From assembly GCA_963682175.1 (NCBI GenBank), contig OY821775.1, positions 30,316,053 to 30,380,052 on the forward strand: a stretch of DNA of 64,000 nucleotides, in the 5' to 3' direction. The stretch comes from Triglochin maritima (Eukaryota; Streptophyta; Magnoliopsida; Alismatales; Juncaginaceae). The position numbers and the translations under genes are program-made. How positions within the stretch are numbered: position 1 is the first letter of the stretch; every line of letters starts with the position of its first letter. The notes beneath the pieces are model-generated. The model did no database searches. It worked only from the letters and a program-made list of their open reading frames with translations, and was not told where the DNA came from. Below are positions 21,746 through 32,807 of the stretch, one piece after another.

Positions 21746-23158
21746 TGTTGAACGTTTTAATTAAACCGCAAGTGCACGGCCGCGATGAAGCGGTGGCAAG
21801 TACGGGTCGTCCTCAGGGAGGTGAGTAGCCTCTTGCTTGTACGAAATCAAGTGGCAAAAAGAGGGGGAAGAAAGTTGGTTATGCTACTCTACTCTATACT
21901 ACGCTAACAAGTACGAAATGTGAAAGAAGCAAACAAGCGATGAAATAAGAACTAAGCTAAGAACAAAGGAAGAATGCTGGAATTTTAGGAATGGAAAACC
22001 CCTAAGGGGTGGAGTGAGTGCACACAAGCAAAGAGGTGGGTGTAGAATACATTCTTTAAGCACATGAAGGTGGTGTTTATCAAGCATAGGAAGTGTCTAA
22101 ATGTTATGGCAAAACCTATCAATCTATTCACCAACTTGGTTGATTAACATTTACATATGCAAGTTGTTTATTTCAGAACCTAAACAAGCATGAGAGGTGT
22201 CTAATCATTTTGGCAAAACTCATCAAGTTATAAATTCTATCCTAAACAAGCAAGCATACATTCTTGTTTAATCAACACATTGAAATTAAAGCATTCATCC
22301 CATTCTCATTTGCATGTATGTACATCTACTCCACCCCCCAAAGGGGATGGAACTACTCACTAAACATTACACTAATTATTAAACTATGGGAAGAAAGCAT
22401 ATTAAAACTAAGCTAGAATTAAAAGACGATTAAACTAAAACATGCATAAACAATAAAAGAAGCATAAAACAAATAATGAAAGAAACACAAAACTTTATTG
22501 ATAAAATGACTCACATTAAAAGTAGCATCCTCCTACTTTAGTGTGTGCTTCAAGGCCTCACTTCTAGTAGGAAGAATAGCCACTTAAAATATGGAGTGAT
22601 TACAATAGGAGGTGAAGAGTTCTATTTATAGGCATGGAAAAAGCTAATCCGGGATAATCCCCCGATGTGGGACTAAACCAATACCGAAAATAGCCTAAAC
22701 AAACATTAATACACGTCCAGGAGAAAACTTGGTGGATTTGGGCCCAAAGTGACCGCTAATTGGCGGTCTTGGACCGCCAATTGGCGGTCCAAATTTTCCG
22801 GATCGAGTTGAATCTTGTTCTGGGCTTTGCTTGGTGTATTTGGTGGTCTTGGATGCATCTACTTTGTTTATTGGAGCTCCGACCCGAATCCAATTGCTAA
22901 AATACTCTCCATGATGGTGTGGAGTATTCTGTTTTGCTCTTAGGTCCTTCTGTCTTGCGTTCAGGTCCTTCTCCCTTGCATCTTGGTCCCCAGATCTCAC
23001 AATCCAGTCCTTTTTCCCAGCTTTTGGGTCCTTTTATGTTTCATCTCTTCAAACCTATTTATTCCTGAAAACTAAACATAAAACTCGTGACATAGCATTG
23101 TTTAAGTGAAAGATAATGGATATAGGATACAAATATGAGCATGAAATGATGTCAATCA
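21746..23158 (-). repeat. 5' LTR of copy B
   Basis: 1413 bp, the same length as the 3' LTR and without a visible difference in the parts compared. The TATA box is at 22623-22630 and the dyad pair at 22751-22789. The right flank CTCAT completes the target duplication. Confidence 0.95.
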
Positions 23159-23163
23159 CTCAT

Positions 23164-23595
23164 ACTCTCATACTACACTCAATTGCTCTAAACTTCTCTT
23201 TGTGCTCAATCTTTCCACTTGAACACTCATTGCATTCATCATTCATTCAAGTGCTCAAGATTAGAAGTGGTTACTCAAATTCTCCAGAAAAGTGATGTAT
23301 TAGCTTCCGGAGTGAAGCTCTTCTCGAATTGTGAGAAGGTGGTCCAAACTTGGCGAGGGTGTTCACAAGCTTGAAGTGTAAAGGCTTGATCTCGGCCCGG
23401 AATGGAGATCGGAATAGTAGAGTACACGAATTTGCTCGATGAAGAGCAACTTGTAAGAGAGGACTAGGATCCGGTGGTTGGATCTAAACCTCTATACATC
23501 CGTGTCGTGGTTTACATCTCTTTCTCATTTACATTATATTGTTCTTGCTTTAAATTGTTATACATCATGCATGTTTGGTTTTTCTTTGTTGCAAG
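23164..23595 (+). repeat. Copia LTR, right part
   Basis: Continues the LTR begun at 13355 after the copy B insertion, with the GGCTTGATCTCGGCCCGGAA and GAGGACTAGGA blocks that also mark the 36194 LTR (near 37470 and 37545). It grades into MULE coding sequence near 23596; the exact terminus is unclear. Confidence 0.65.
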
Positions 23596-24187
23596 ATGAC
23601 ATAGAGGAGTCATATGAATGGTTATTCAAAACGGGGTTGGAAGGAATGAATGGAAAGGCACCCATGTCAATTTTAACCGACCAAGATAAGGCTATTGGAA
23701 ATATGGTTAGGCATGTTTTCCCCACAACTACTCATAGATTGTGTCTTTGGCATATCATGAAAAAGTTTCCAGAAAAAATATGGGCATCTATATAGAAAGA
23801 AGTCACAATTCAAAAAATATGAAGAAGTGCTTACATCAATTAGTAGCAACAGAGCAGTTTGAACAAGAATGGGATGCAGTTATGTCAAGGTACATTTCTC
23901 GTTTTATCACCTTCTCTTTTATGTTAATGGCATTTTTATTTATAATTTTTGTAACATTACTTGAAGGTATAATATAGTGGGAGAATTAAACATGGCTCCA
24001 ACAACTATTTGAAACTCGCAGTTCTTGGGTTCCAGTTTACAACCGAACAATATTTTTTGCTGGTATGAACACCAGACAATGATGTGCGAGCATGCACTCA
24101 TTCATTGAATCTTTTGTGCATAGTGGCACTACTTTGCGAGAATTTGTTGTGAAGTACGAGAAAGCTCTCATGTGTAGGTACAAGGAT

Positions 24188-25398
24188 CACTAGTGCAGAA
24201 TGCTCGATAGACGTCACCAAATAGACGTCGGATGTCCAAACAACCGACGTCTATAGGTATATACGTCGGATATTTGGACATCTGACGTCTATAGGTTTGT
24301 AGAAACGTCGGTTGTTTAGTATAACCGACGTCTATACATCCTGAAAGAAGAAAATATTTTTTGTTTATTTTTTTGGATTTATTCCGTATAAGAATTTATG
24401 TGGATTTCTTTCGTATCAGAAATAACGCAATTTTTTGGGATTTATTTAGTGTAAAAATTAACATATTTTTTTGGAATTTATTTTGTATAAGAAATAACGC
24501 AATTTTTAGGATTTATTTCGTGTAAGAATTTATGTGTATTATTTTGTATAAGAATAATGTGGATTTAAAAATAATTACAATCACATGTGTGTTGTGTTGT
24601 ACACATGTGTGTGTATGGTGACATGTTTAGTCCCACATTGGAGAAAGTTTTTTATTGGTGGAGTTGAAGTACTCCACCACTCCTTTACTTCTAAATGGTA
24701 GTTTGGTACCGCACTACAAAATGCAAGTGAGATACATATATATATTTAATGGTCAAAAGATTGGCACTTGGGGCACTTGGGCATCTTGGGCTCAAAATGG
24801 TTGCAACGTTTCTTTTTTACTATTAACCCATGTATAGACGTCGGATGTATAGCATGGCCGACGTCTATAGGGTGTATTTTTTATTAATTATTGATATATC
24901 AATGTATAGACGTCGGATGTATAGCATGACCGACGTCTATAGGTCGTGCCGTATGAATAGACGTCGGTCAAGCTATATATCCGACGTCTATTTGGTGTAA
25001 TAGTTTAGTCCCACATCGGAGAATTTAGTTTTGTTGGTGTGGTTGATGTACTCCACCACTCCTCTACTGCTGAACGCGAACGACTTGAGGCACCTGGGCA
25101 TGTTTGGCTTGATATACGTGGTTATTTGTCAAAAGATTGGCACTTGGGGCTTGATTAATGTGAGTGCAGAATGCCCGATATAGGTTGCAATGTATTTTTT
25201 TGTTGTTAATTAACATATAATAGACGTCGGTCGTATAAAGCCGACGTGTATACACTGTATAGACGTCGGTCGTATATAGCCGACGTCTATACAACAAGGA
25301 ATAGACGACGGGGAAATAGACGTCGGGTACTTGGACCATCGAAATCCGACGTCTATACCACCATATATCCGACGTATATGGACTTTTCTGCACTAGTG
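24188..25398. mobile_element. Non-autonomous CACTA element
   Basis: A 1211-bp element with perfect 13-bp terminal inverted repeats, CACTAGTGCAGAA at 24188 and its complement ending at 25398, and a 3-bp target duplication GAT (24185-24187, 25399-25401). All three are diagnostic of CACTA transposons. At least ten TAGACGTCGG / CCGACGTCTA subterminal motifs in both orientations crowd the ends (24210-24330, 24835-24990, 25215-25380). An inner segment (TAGTCCCACATTGGAGAA to CTCCACCACTCC) occurs twice, near 24628 and 25006. No transposase frame is present. Confidence 0.93.
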
Positions 25399-26333
25399 GA
25401 TGAGGGTCAGGAACATTTTGCATTTAAGCACATGCACCTTGTCCCTAAGATTAGGCCCCAATTGCAGATCATGCCGCAACTATTTACACGAGAAACATCT
25501 TCAACATTTTTGAGGATGAGATCTTGGAAAGCCTTCGATTGACCAATGAAAAGTGGGAGAGAAATGAATATTTATGTACTTGGTAACAGGTAACAATTTC
25601 CAAATATGAAATTCATTGTTTCAGTTGATACTGTCATGGGATGCTTTATGTGAATGTCATCATTTTGAGTTGAAAGGTATTCTATGCCGACATGTATTAG
25701 TGATTTTTTCAAAAGAAAAATGTGGGATCCTAATCCTAATTTAGTTTTTATGGTGTTTTAGGTGGTGTTTAGGAGGAGATGAGATGGACGGCTGAGATGG
25801 AGTGGTGTGGATGGACGGTTGAGATTGGATGGATGGAAGATATTTTAGGTGAACTCTCCCCCCTCTCTCTAACGTTTCCCTTACCTCTCTCTCTCTCACA
25901 CACACTCTCCCTCAGTTGTTCTCCGGTGTGGCGGTCGGAATTGGTAGTGATCTCCGGCAAGTTGGGGTGATCGGAGCCGTTTAGTGGTGGAGGTGAGTTG
26001 GTTGGTTGATAAACTCATCTCGTTGGTTTCTTCTTTTTATCCTCTCTCAACATACCTCATTTTCAGCTGTTGAGGTTGGTGTGGAGATCGACGAAGGTGA
26101 AGGAGTGCTCGAGATTGTTGAGGGGTGGTGATCGTTGATCGAGCGGGAGGTTCGTCGACAGATCGTGTTTTGAGGAGAAGTGCTCATGGAAGCGTCGTCG
26201 TAGTTCTTCGAAGGTTTCTTCAAACCTTCACGGTATGTCAACTCTCTCACTTTAGTAGTGTGAGTATTTGGAAGTCAACGGTAGGCCTTCCGGCTCGTCA
26301 CAAGTAAACATGCAGTAGATTTTACTGCCTGAT

Positions 26334-26904
26334 CGGTCGACCGGTTGGTGCAAACGGTCGACCGTTCTTAATGAGATTTCGGGTTCTGCCTCACACCGGT
26401 CGAATGATGCCCTTGGGCGATCGACTGGTTGTGGATTTGAGGCAAGCCTGGTTGGTTTCGGTCGAACGAGTCTCCTTTGCCGTTCGACCGTGTGCACTGT
26501 CATAGGTCGGTTGGGGCGTTGACCATCTAAACAGTCGACCACCTGTGTGACTTTGTCCGACCGGTGACTTAAGTTGGATTGGTGGTTTGTTCCACCGAAG
26601 GTGGTTCGGTCGACCGGACTTGATGTGAGCGTGAGGGAATTCCCTGGTGGAATTCGGTCGACCGAGAGTGCTCGGGCGTTCGACCGGATTCGTTGGTGAG
26701 AGTTGGGGGAATTCCCTTGTGGAATTCGGTCGATCGAGAGTCCTCGGGGGTTTGACCAGATTCGTTGTTGTGCGTGAGGGATTTTTCCCTGGTAACTTTC
26801 TGTCGAACGGGGCCCCTTTGTCGTTCGACCGATTGGTCGTTTTGTTCGTTGAACCTGGGAGGCGACTTCTAAACGGTCGACCGGTCCTTGACTTTGGTTC
26901 GACC
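26334..26904. promoter_or_regulatory. Array of nine dyad pairs in the solo LTR
   Basis: Pairs of CGGTCGACCG or variants start at 26334/26355, 26397/26418, 26459/26481, 26532/26554, 26587/26607, 26655/26677, 26727/26748, 26800/26822 and 26874/26895. Offsets within a pair are 20-22 bp; pairs follow one another every 55-74 bp. Confidence 0.8.
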
Positions 26905-27124
26905 GAACGAGTGTGGTTGGTGGGAATTGGTTTACCGATGGAGTGCCAGTCGAGGCAATTGCGTTGTGTTTGTGAGATTCGGTGGACCGAGCCTTTTGGT
27001 TCGGTTGGCCGTTTGTGTCCAGTTTTGCACGTTGGAGGTGCAGTTGTTGTGGTCGTCCGCGTTGGGTGAGTTGTGGTGCCGATGTTCTTCCGGCAAGTAT
27101 GTTAGTGAGCACGAGTGTTGTGGT

Positions 27125-27475
27125 GGTTGGGTGAAAGAACCCTGGAGCCCCGTAACTGTGTTAGAGTTGTGGTTGGGTGAAAAAGCCCTCGAGCCCAGCT
27201 TAGAAATGTGTGTGTTACGGCGGTTGGATGAAAGAGCCCTGGAGCCCATCAAGTCTGTGCGGGGTTGGGTGAAAAAGCCCTGGAGCTCCGTAGTGCGTTC
27301 AGGTTGGGTGAAAGAGCCCTGGAGCCCGAGCATGAACCGCGTGCTAAGGGTTGGGTGAAAAAGCCCTGAAGCCCTTGGTCGTGTCATGGTAGCTGCGGTT
27401 GGATGAAAAAGCCGTGGAGCCCAGCTTGGGGACGAGTGTGTTGCGGTGGTTGGGTGAAAAAGCCCTGGAGCCCAG
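27125..27475 (+). repeat. Minisatellite of eight units
   Basis: The unit core GGTTGGGTGAAAAAGCCCTG plus GAGCCC starts at 27125, 27171, 27222, 27263, 27302, 27349, 27397 and 27448, with variable 15-25 bp spacers. Cores differ by one to three bases. It lies downstream of the dyad array in the same LTR. Confidence 0.85.
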
Positions 27476-28470
27476 CTTGGTTATGCTACTTTTCTTGTTT
27501 GTAGAGACTGCATGCTAGGGTGTTTCAGTTCATGAATTGTAGAGTTTGGCATACAGTGTTTCCTTCTGGAAACTCAGGCATTGTTGCATGTTTGCTTTTC
27601 AGGTCGTGATCGGCGATAGGGGGTGGTGACCGAGGAGAGGAGCGCTGCTACCTGATCCCGCTTTCTCTCATTTGAGGTCAGAGTGATTACTTGTATCTAT
27701 TGTTTAGCCTTTTGAAATGTAATCACACTTTTGTAATACTCCAATATATATTATATATATATGGTGCACCTGTTTCCTTTTATTGCGTAATATCCTCTGT
27801 TGATTGTGTGTTATTAAAATTTTAAATTCTTCCGCTATTTGAGGATGTTACAAAAAATGTTCAAAAGATACCACCCCAATATATTCTCGAGAGGTGGATC
27901 AAAGAAGCAGCTGACGGCATCCCGATGCCTTTGACAATAGAGGCAGATAAATCATCCATTTTCCGCACTTTGCATTTTCAACGCAAAACAAGTTTATTAC
28001 TGTCGTATTTACATGAGTCAGAAGAATCTTACCAAGTCATAATGGATGCATTGGATAAAGCATTTGAAGAAGTTATCAAATTGAAGAGTACAAGCACTGA
28101 GCCGATTCAGGTGGAGAAAAGACAATTCCAATTGAAGCCATACCACTTCTTGATCCTCTAGTCGCAAAAACAAGGTCGTAAGAAAATTTCAGAAAAAGAA
28201 TCAAATAGTGGGAGGCTCAAAAGTGGGCTTGAGATTGGAATGGGCATCACCGAGAAACAAAAGCGAAGGTGTAGTATTTGTCATGAGTTAAGTCATTACA
28301 ACACTACTTGCAAAAAAGTTAATGAGGTAAATAAAATCATTAGGAAGTATATTGTTTTTTGGTATCCTACCGTGATATTAATGGTCCTTTAATCCTTATA
28401 TTTTCGTGATTGTATGCAGATCAGTACAAAAGTTCCACCTTTGGCTGCTCCTACAGGATGGGAATGAACT

Positions 28471-29342
28471 ATTCGGCTAATTTTGAATTTATACCCTTAG
28501 AGGATGATGTTTGCTCTGAATTTGTTTGTACTGAATTCTAATTTTCTGAACTATCTTTGGTGGGAGCAAAATTTGGTAGAATTGTTGTTGTACTCATTTT
28601 ATGTTTTAATTCAAGAATGATTTCTATAATCTATTTTGTAGTTGATACTCTTTTTTAGTTTCAATTGTGTACTAGTGTACTGAGCACTTCAAACAATTGA
28701 AAACTTTTGGATTCAGAACTATATGCAAAAAAAATTTTGTTTGGTGTAATGATAGATAAGATCACATGCTGTTTGCACTCATCTTACAAACAAATAGGAC
28801 ACAATAGATGAAGAATAAAGACTACAAACAAACAACACAAGATTGAGAACAAAATTACTTTATTTATCGAGAATACATCAACTAACGTCTCCATTGTCCC
28901 AAGAACAAATACTTTTAACCTCAACTAGTTATAAAAACTTCACCAAATGCACAAAAGTAGATTTGCAACACACTAGAAAGTAAACTTCATCTTCTATGAA
29001 AATTAATTTTACAAGCTTACAATCAAATATTTCCCAGTGATACAGAGGCGTAGATGATCCTATTTGCTAATTGTCAACTTGGTAGAGAGGACGGAATGAT
29101 GATGAAGATGGAGAATGAAGATTCAACCCCACTACATGCTCTAGGTCGAAACTCTATAGTTGACGGTGAAGGAGATGGATCCAAGTTCTATCTTAGGGGT
29201 GTCATCGTTGATGGCGTTATGTGTGAATAAATATAGTTGTTGTAGATTTTGCAGGTGTGAATGAATACGCCATCATTGTGGTTGCAGATGCCGTTCTTGT
29301 AGATAGAAGTTAATGGTGGGTGCTAAGCTCGATGGCACTAAC
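28471..29342. other. MULE 3' region and GRF-family sequence
   Basis: AT-rich, with no open frame of interest. The first part is presumably the MULE 3' untranslated region; the remainder precedes the tandem duplication and likely belongs to the GRF family on the minus strand. I see no terminal inverted repeat. Confidence 0.35.
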
Positions 29343-30580
29343 ATGGGAACGTCAACAGTCAAGTTTTATTCTAATAAGAAGTTATTGTTAACAAATATGC
29401 ATCATTGATGAGTGTCAAAAAAATTCAGGTTAATGGATCCCTCCTCATATATACATATATATATGTATATATATATACGTATGTGGATATATATATGTAT
29501 ACGTATGTATGTATGTATTATAAATAGATCTCTGATATGATTTGTAATAATTTGAGTTATATTTTGGTTGTATGCAAATTTAATATTAAATAACATATAT
29601 AACAATTTAACTTCATTGGTTTATTCGAGAAATCCAATAAAAATGTCAAATCACAACTAGAAATATTAACTTGTGGACAATTGTACATTCAACACCTTCT
29701 TGATATCACATATAAACAAGAAAAGTATCGAATAATTTTGTCCTTCCAAATAAAAAAGGATATATCACGTTGGATTTAACTGAAATTCGAACGTGGTGTT
29801 AAGAAACATAACCTTTAAAGTCTCTCCTTGGAAACTCGAAAGATCACTTTAAACCACAAATCTACCCTTTGAAAGACGAGTTTGTTCTATAAACCACAAA
29901 TAGTTCATTTGAAACTTAAATCTGTTCTTTAAAATCGAATGTGTCCTTTAAGCCATCATATATATATGGGAACGTCAACAGTCAAGTTTTATTCTAATAA
30001 GAAGTTATTGTTAACAAATATGCATCATTGATGAGTGTCAAAAAAATTCAGGTTAATGGATCCCTCCTCATATATACATATATATATGTATATATATATA
30101 CGTATGTGGATATATATATGTATACGTATGTATGTATGTATTATAAATAGATCTCTGATATGATTTGTAATAATTTGAGTTATATTTTGGTTGTATGCAA
30201 ATTTAATATTAAATAACATATATAACAATTTAACTTCATTGGTTTATTCGAGAAATCCAATAAAAATGTCAAATCACAACTAGAAATATTAACTTGTGGA
30301 CAATTGTACATTCAACACCTTCTTGATATCACATATAAACAAGAAAAGTATCGAATAATTTTGTCCTTCCAAATAAAAAAGGATATATCACGTTGGATTT
30401 AACTGAAATTCGAACGTGGTGTTAAGAAACATAACCTTTAAAGTCTCTCCTTGGAAACTCGAAAGATCACTTTAAACCACAAATCTACCCTTTGAAAGAC
30501 GAGTTTGTTCTATAAACCACAAATAGTTCATTTGAAACTTAAATCTGTTCTTTAAAATCGAATGTGTCCTTTAAGCCATC
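29343..30580. repeat. Near-perfect 615-bp tandem duplication
   Basis: 29343-29957 is repeated at 29966-30580 with a constant offset of 623 bp and an eight-base AT linker. All stretches compared are identical, including TA dinucleotide runs and the TCCTTTAAGCC end, so the duplication is recent. The identical 67-aa minus-strand frames in both copies are TA-repeat products. The unit belongs to the GRF family: its start matches, in reverse, 13190-13350. Confidence 0.93.
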
Positions 30581-31219
30581 TCCTGGTACATTGTTCTTAA
30601 GTGTCGGTGATAAATCCTTTTCCAATCGTAAATTCAGCTGCTTAATGATAGTTTTCACACATATAAAATTTGTCCAAAAACTCGATTTAGTTAATCTTAT
30701 TTTTGACGCATCTCAACTTTTATTTGAAGATCAATGCTATGTAAATACCTTGGTTTCATTCATTAATGTGGGTCGATGTTATTTTTCTGTGTTGCAATTG
30801 TGGTTAATTACATAGGTATTAGTGGTTGATCTTTGGATTTTTGCTTGTAAACAACAATAGTTGCTTCCAAAAATGATTTGTAGCTGGTAAATTGTAACGA
30901 GTAACTATGCATTGTAGATTCCAAAAAGATACAATAAAGTCTAAAATTTAAAACACATGGATCACTATTATAGACAAATGGTAGGCAACATTACATTGTG
31001 AACCAACAATTCACCACCAGAGAGATGTGAGGCAGCTCTACGTAACATTTAAACTCAATGCATCAATTACATTGTGCACTGGGCATGCTTAACTCTGCAT
31101 AACTCTATGCACACCATTAGATTAATAACTCTCACCCAATCAGCAATTCGCCACCAACTAGATGTGAGGCAACTCTGTGTAACATTCAAATTGAATGCAT
31201 CAATTGATCATTATCTGCA
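30581..31219. other. Unassigned AT-rich stretch with a short direct repeat
   Basis: No gene. A roughly 120-bp segment recurs: AACAATTCACCACCAGAGAGATGTGAGGCA (split here as ACAATTCACC and AGATGTGAGGCA) near 31003 and again near 31141, both followed by GTAACATT...AATGCATCAATT. Confidence 0.5.
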
Positions 31220-31940
31220 CTAGGATACACTGACAACGAACTTGGGAGGCTGGAGTTGTTGAAGGAGCATCAGGATTAGTTGACCACCTACATGGTAGGT
31301 TGGAGTTGTGAGTAGGTGCTTCAAAATCCGCTGAGGACCAACTTGGACTCCTTCTCCAAGATGACCTCCAATTGGTGGGCAGGAGTTCTTGTGAACTCCT
31401 TCTCCTATAGTTGGGAAGTTGGTGCTCTCGGGGACTACCTCTTCAAGATGACCACCAACTTGGGAGGCTACACTGGTGCGTTGGACTCTAGTTGCAGGAG
31501 TGCGGCCAGTTCTGCAGATGTCTCCAGTCTGTCTCTTGTGCATGCAAACAACCTCACAGTTACAATAGTGGACCTCTAGAAAATCATTGATTGGAGGGGG
31601 GGTGTTGAGAGCCTGAAAGTCGGGTGACCCTCTCCTCTAGTGATACCAACCTCTCCTAAAGTCAGTGCATGTCATTCATGTGGAGTTGCATGTTGTCCAT
31701 ACATTGGAAAATTAAGCAGGGCACAATCACTGGGTCTTCATAAACAAAACAAATACAATGGGTGACTCCCTACAAAAATTAAACCAAAATAAACGTTAGG
31801 ACCAACAAAAATATAAAAAACTTATGATGCAGAAGGCACAAAAGACGCCACCTTATTTGGAGGAGTGTGGCAGGCAAAGAATCAGGGACCAGCGGCCTCC
31901 GACGTCCCCACTCGGTCGTGCTTTGCCAACAAACCACAAA
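31220..31940 (-). pseudogene. GRF-family C-terminal coding remnant
   Basis: On the minus strand, 31940-31780 matches 45640-45790 (a NGLLxKHxxVGT-like block), and 31700-31220 matches 45880-46200. The latter encodes a potential coiled coil (a LQERLVSLEERV-like helix) and then repeated GGHxEEV...PPIGGHLGEG units. The two locations are inverted relative to each other. The product is unknown; frames are interrupted. Confidence 0.45.
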
Positions 31941-32802
31941 ATCCCATTCTTTTGAAGGACACTTATATACTTTAAATTTCCATGGAGTGAACGAAATTTC
32001 CATTCTTTTGAAGGACACTTATATACTTTAAAGAACACTAAAATCCTTTCTCAAGGAAACTAGAAAAGTGGATATGGATTCTCACTTATATCACCGACGT
32101 GAGATGTCCCTTCTAGGGTAAGATCTATGAATTAAACACAATACAGTCTATGATATTGTAGGTTGTGTAATGACTAATGAAAGGTTGTATCATAACGAAA
32201 CTCAAAAAGGAAATGCTATAGTTTTGTGACATTTATTGACAACCCGCTAAATCCAAAAGATTTGCTATAGTTTTTGATTTTTTTCCCTTTCTCAACATTT
32301 GTGGTCGGAAATGAAAAGCAACAGAAACCTTTCAGGTATGTGATCGACCGAACCTCGTTCAGTGCATCAAATTCCCTAAATAAAATCACCAATTCGGACA
32401 ACCGAAATGCATTCAGTCACTAAAGTTTGTCCTTGGAAACTTAAGTTTATCCTTCAAATTGGAAGGAATGTGTCCTTTAAACTTGTAAGAATCCTCAAAT
32501 AACAAGCTCAATCCTTTATCATGTACACATATCTCATTGCACGAGAACAACTATGAATGGAACACACTACAAACTATTTAATTGTAATAGAAGATTGTGT
32601 TGTGTTCTGTCATAACGAAACCCAACAAGCATATGCCATAGCTTTTTGAAATTGAGGGGTAATTGAGTATCTCGCAATCACTCTCTTTCATCTTCTCAAC
32701 CATGATCTTTATAAAAAGATCCTGCTGTGAAAACAATTGTTCTCTTTCGTCCAACTCATCAAGTCTTACATTTTACCAACAACTAAATAAATTTACATAT
32801 CG
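31941..32802. other. GRF-family flank with TCCTTTAAA motifs
   Basis: Contains a 49-bp direct repeat (AAATCCCATTCTTTTGAAGG type, near 31947 and 31995), several TGTCCTTTAAA motifs and decayed dyads near 32338 and 32394. Two related blocks (CATAACGAAACTCAA near 32190 and CATAACGAAACCCAA near 32610) suggest another eroded tandem duplication. No gene seen. Confidence 0.45.
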
Positions 32803-32807
32803 TCATT

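Larger units (their letters stand above)
14529..23158 (-). mobile_element. Intact gag-protease LTR retrotransposon (copy B), no reverse transcriptase
   Basis: An 8630-bp element bounded by a perfect 5-bp duplication, CTCAT at 14524-14528 and 23159-23163. It has two 1413-bp LTRs, a tRNA-Asp primer site next to the right LTR, a polypurine tract next to the left LTR and a single long ORF for gag and protease. Reverse transcriptase, RNase H and integrase are absent, which fits the class known as terminal-repeat retrotransposons with gag. The protein and primer type point to the Athila/Tat side of the Gypsy superfamily. The two LTRs were identical wherever I compared them, so insertion was recent. 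Related copies are at 1-2190 and 60763-64000. Confidence 0.93.
25721..27852 (+). repeat. Solo LTR of a large Gypsy family
   Basis: It runs from TGTGGGATCC at 25721 to GGATGTTACA at 27852 (2132 bp) and is flanked by AAAAA on both sides (25716-25720, 27853-27857). The end CCGCTATTT...GTTACA matches the LTR next to a primer site at 35868, which fixes the sense as plus. It contains an array of nine CGGTCGACCG dyad pairs (26334-26904) and a minisatellite (27125-27475). A long minus-strand open frame (26252-27112) is composed of these repeats and is not a gene. It interrupts the MULE between the SWIM finger and the following block. Confidence 0.88.
23596..28470 (+). pseudogene. FAR1/FHY3-type MULE transposase pseudogene, split by two insertions
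   Basis: Coding pieces lie at 23596-24187, 25402-25720 and 27858-28470. The first has the MULE transposase block with LTDQDKAIGNMV and HRLCLWHIMKKFP. The second carries the SWIM zinc finger (about 25647-25693, C-x-C...C-x-H with HHFELKGILCRHVL). The third has the IPPQYILERWIKEA block that follows SWIM in FAR1-type proteins, then a CCHC-like knuckle at about 28270-28312. The order is that of FAR1/FHY3 and related Mutator transposases. Stops, frameshifts, a missing N-terminus and two insertions (24188-25398 and 25721-27852) make it dead. Confidence 0.85.

Noticed and set aside
23546..23600. Target duplication for the Copia LTR that starts at 13355
   Set aside because: The bases before 13355 (ATGAT) could not be matched behind a CA end near 23.6 kb, and the flanks belong to different elements, so I do not claim an intact solo LTR.
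26252..27112. 286-codon minus-strand open frame with opposed 140-156 codon frames
   Set aside because: It lies wholly inside a solo LTR and is made of repeated dyads and a minisatellite; high GC content keeps several frames open by chance.
29402..29605. 67-codon frame repeated identically at 30025-30228
   Set aside because: It is largely a translation of TA/TATG simple repeats within a tandem duplication.
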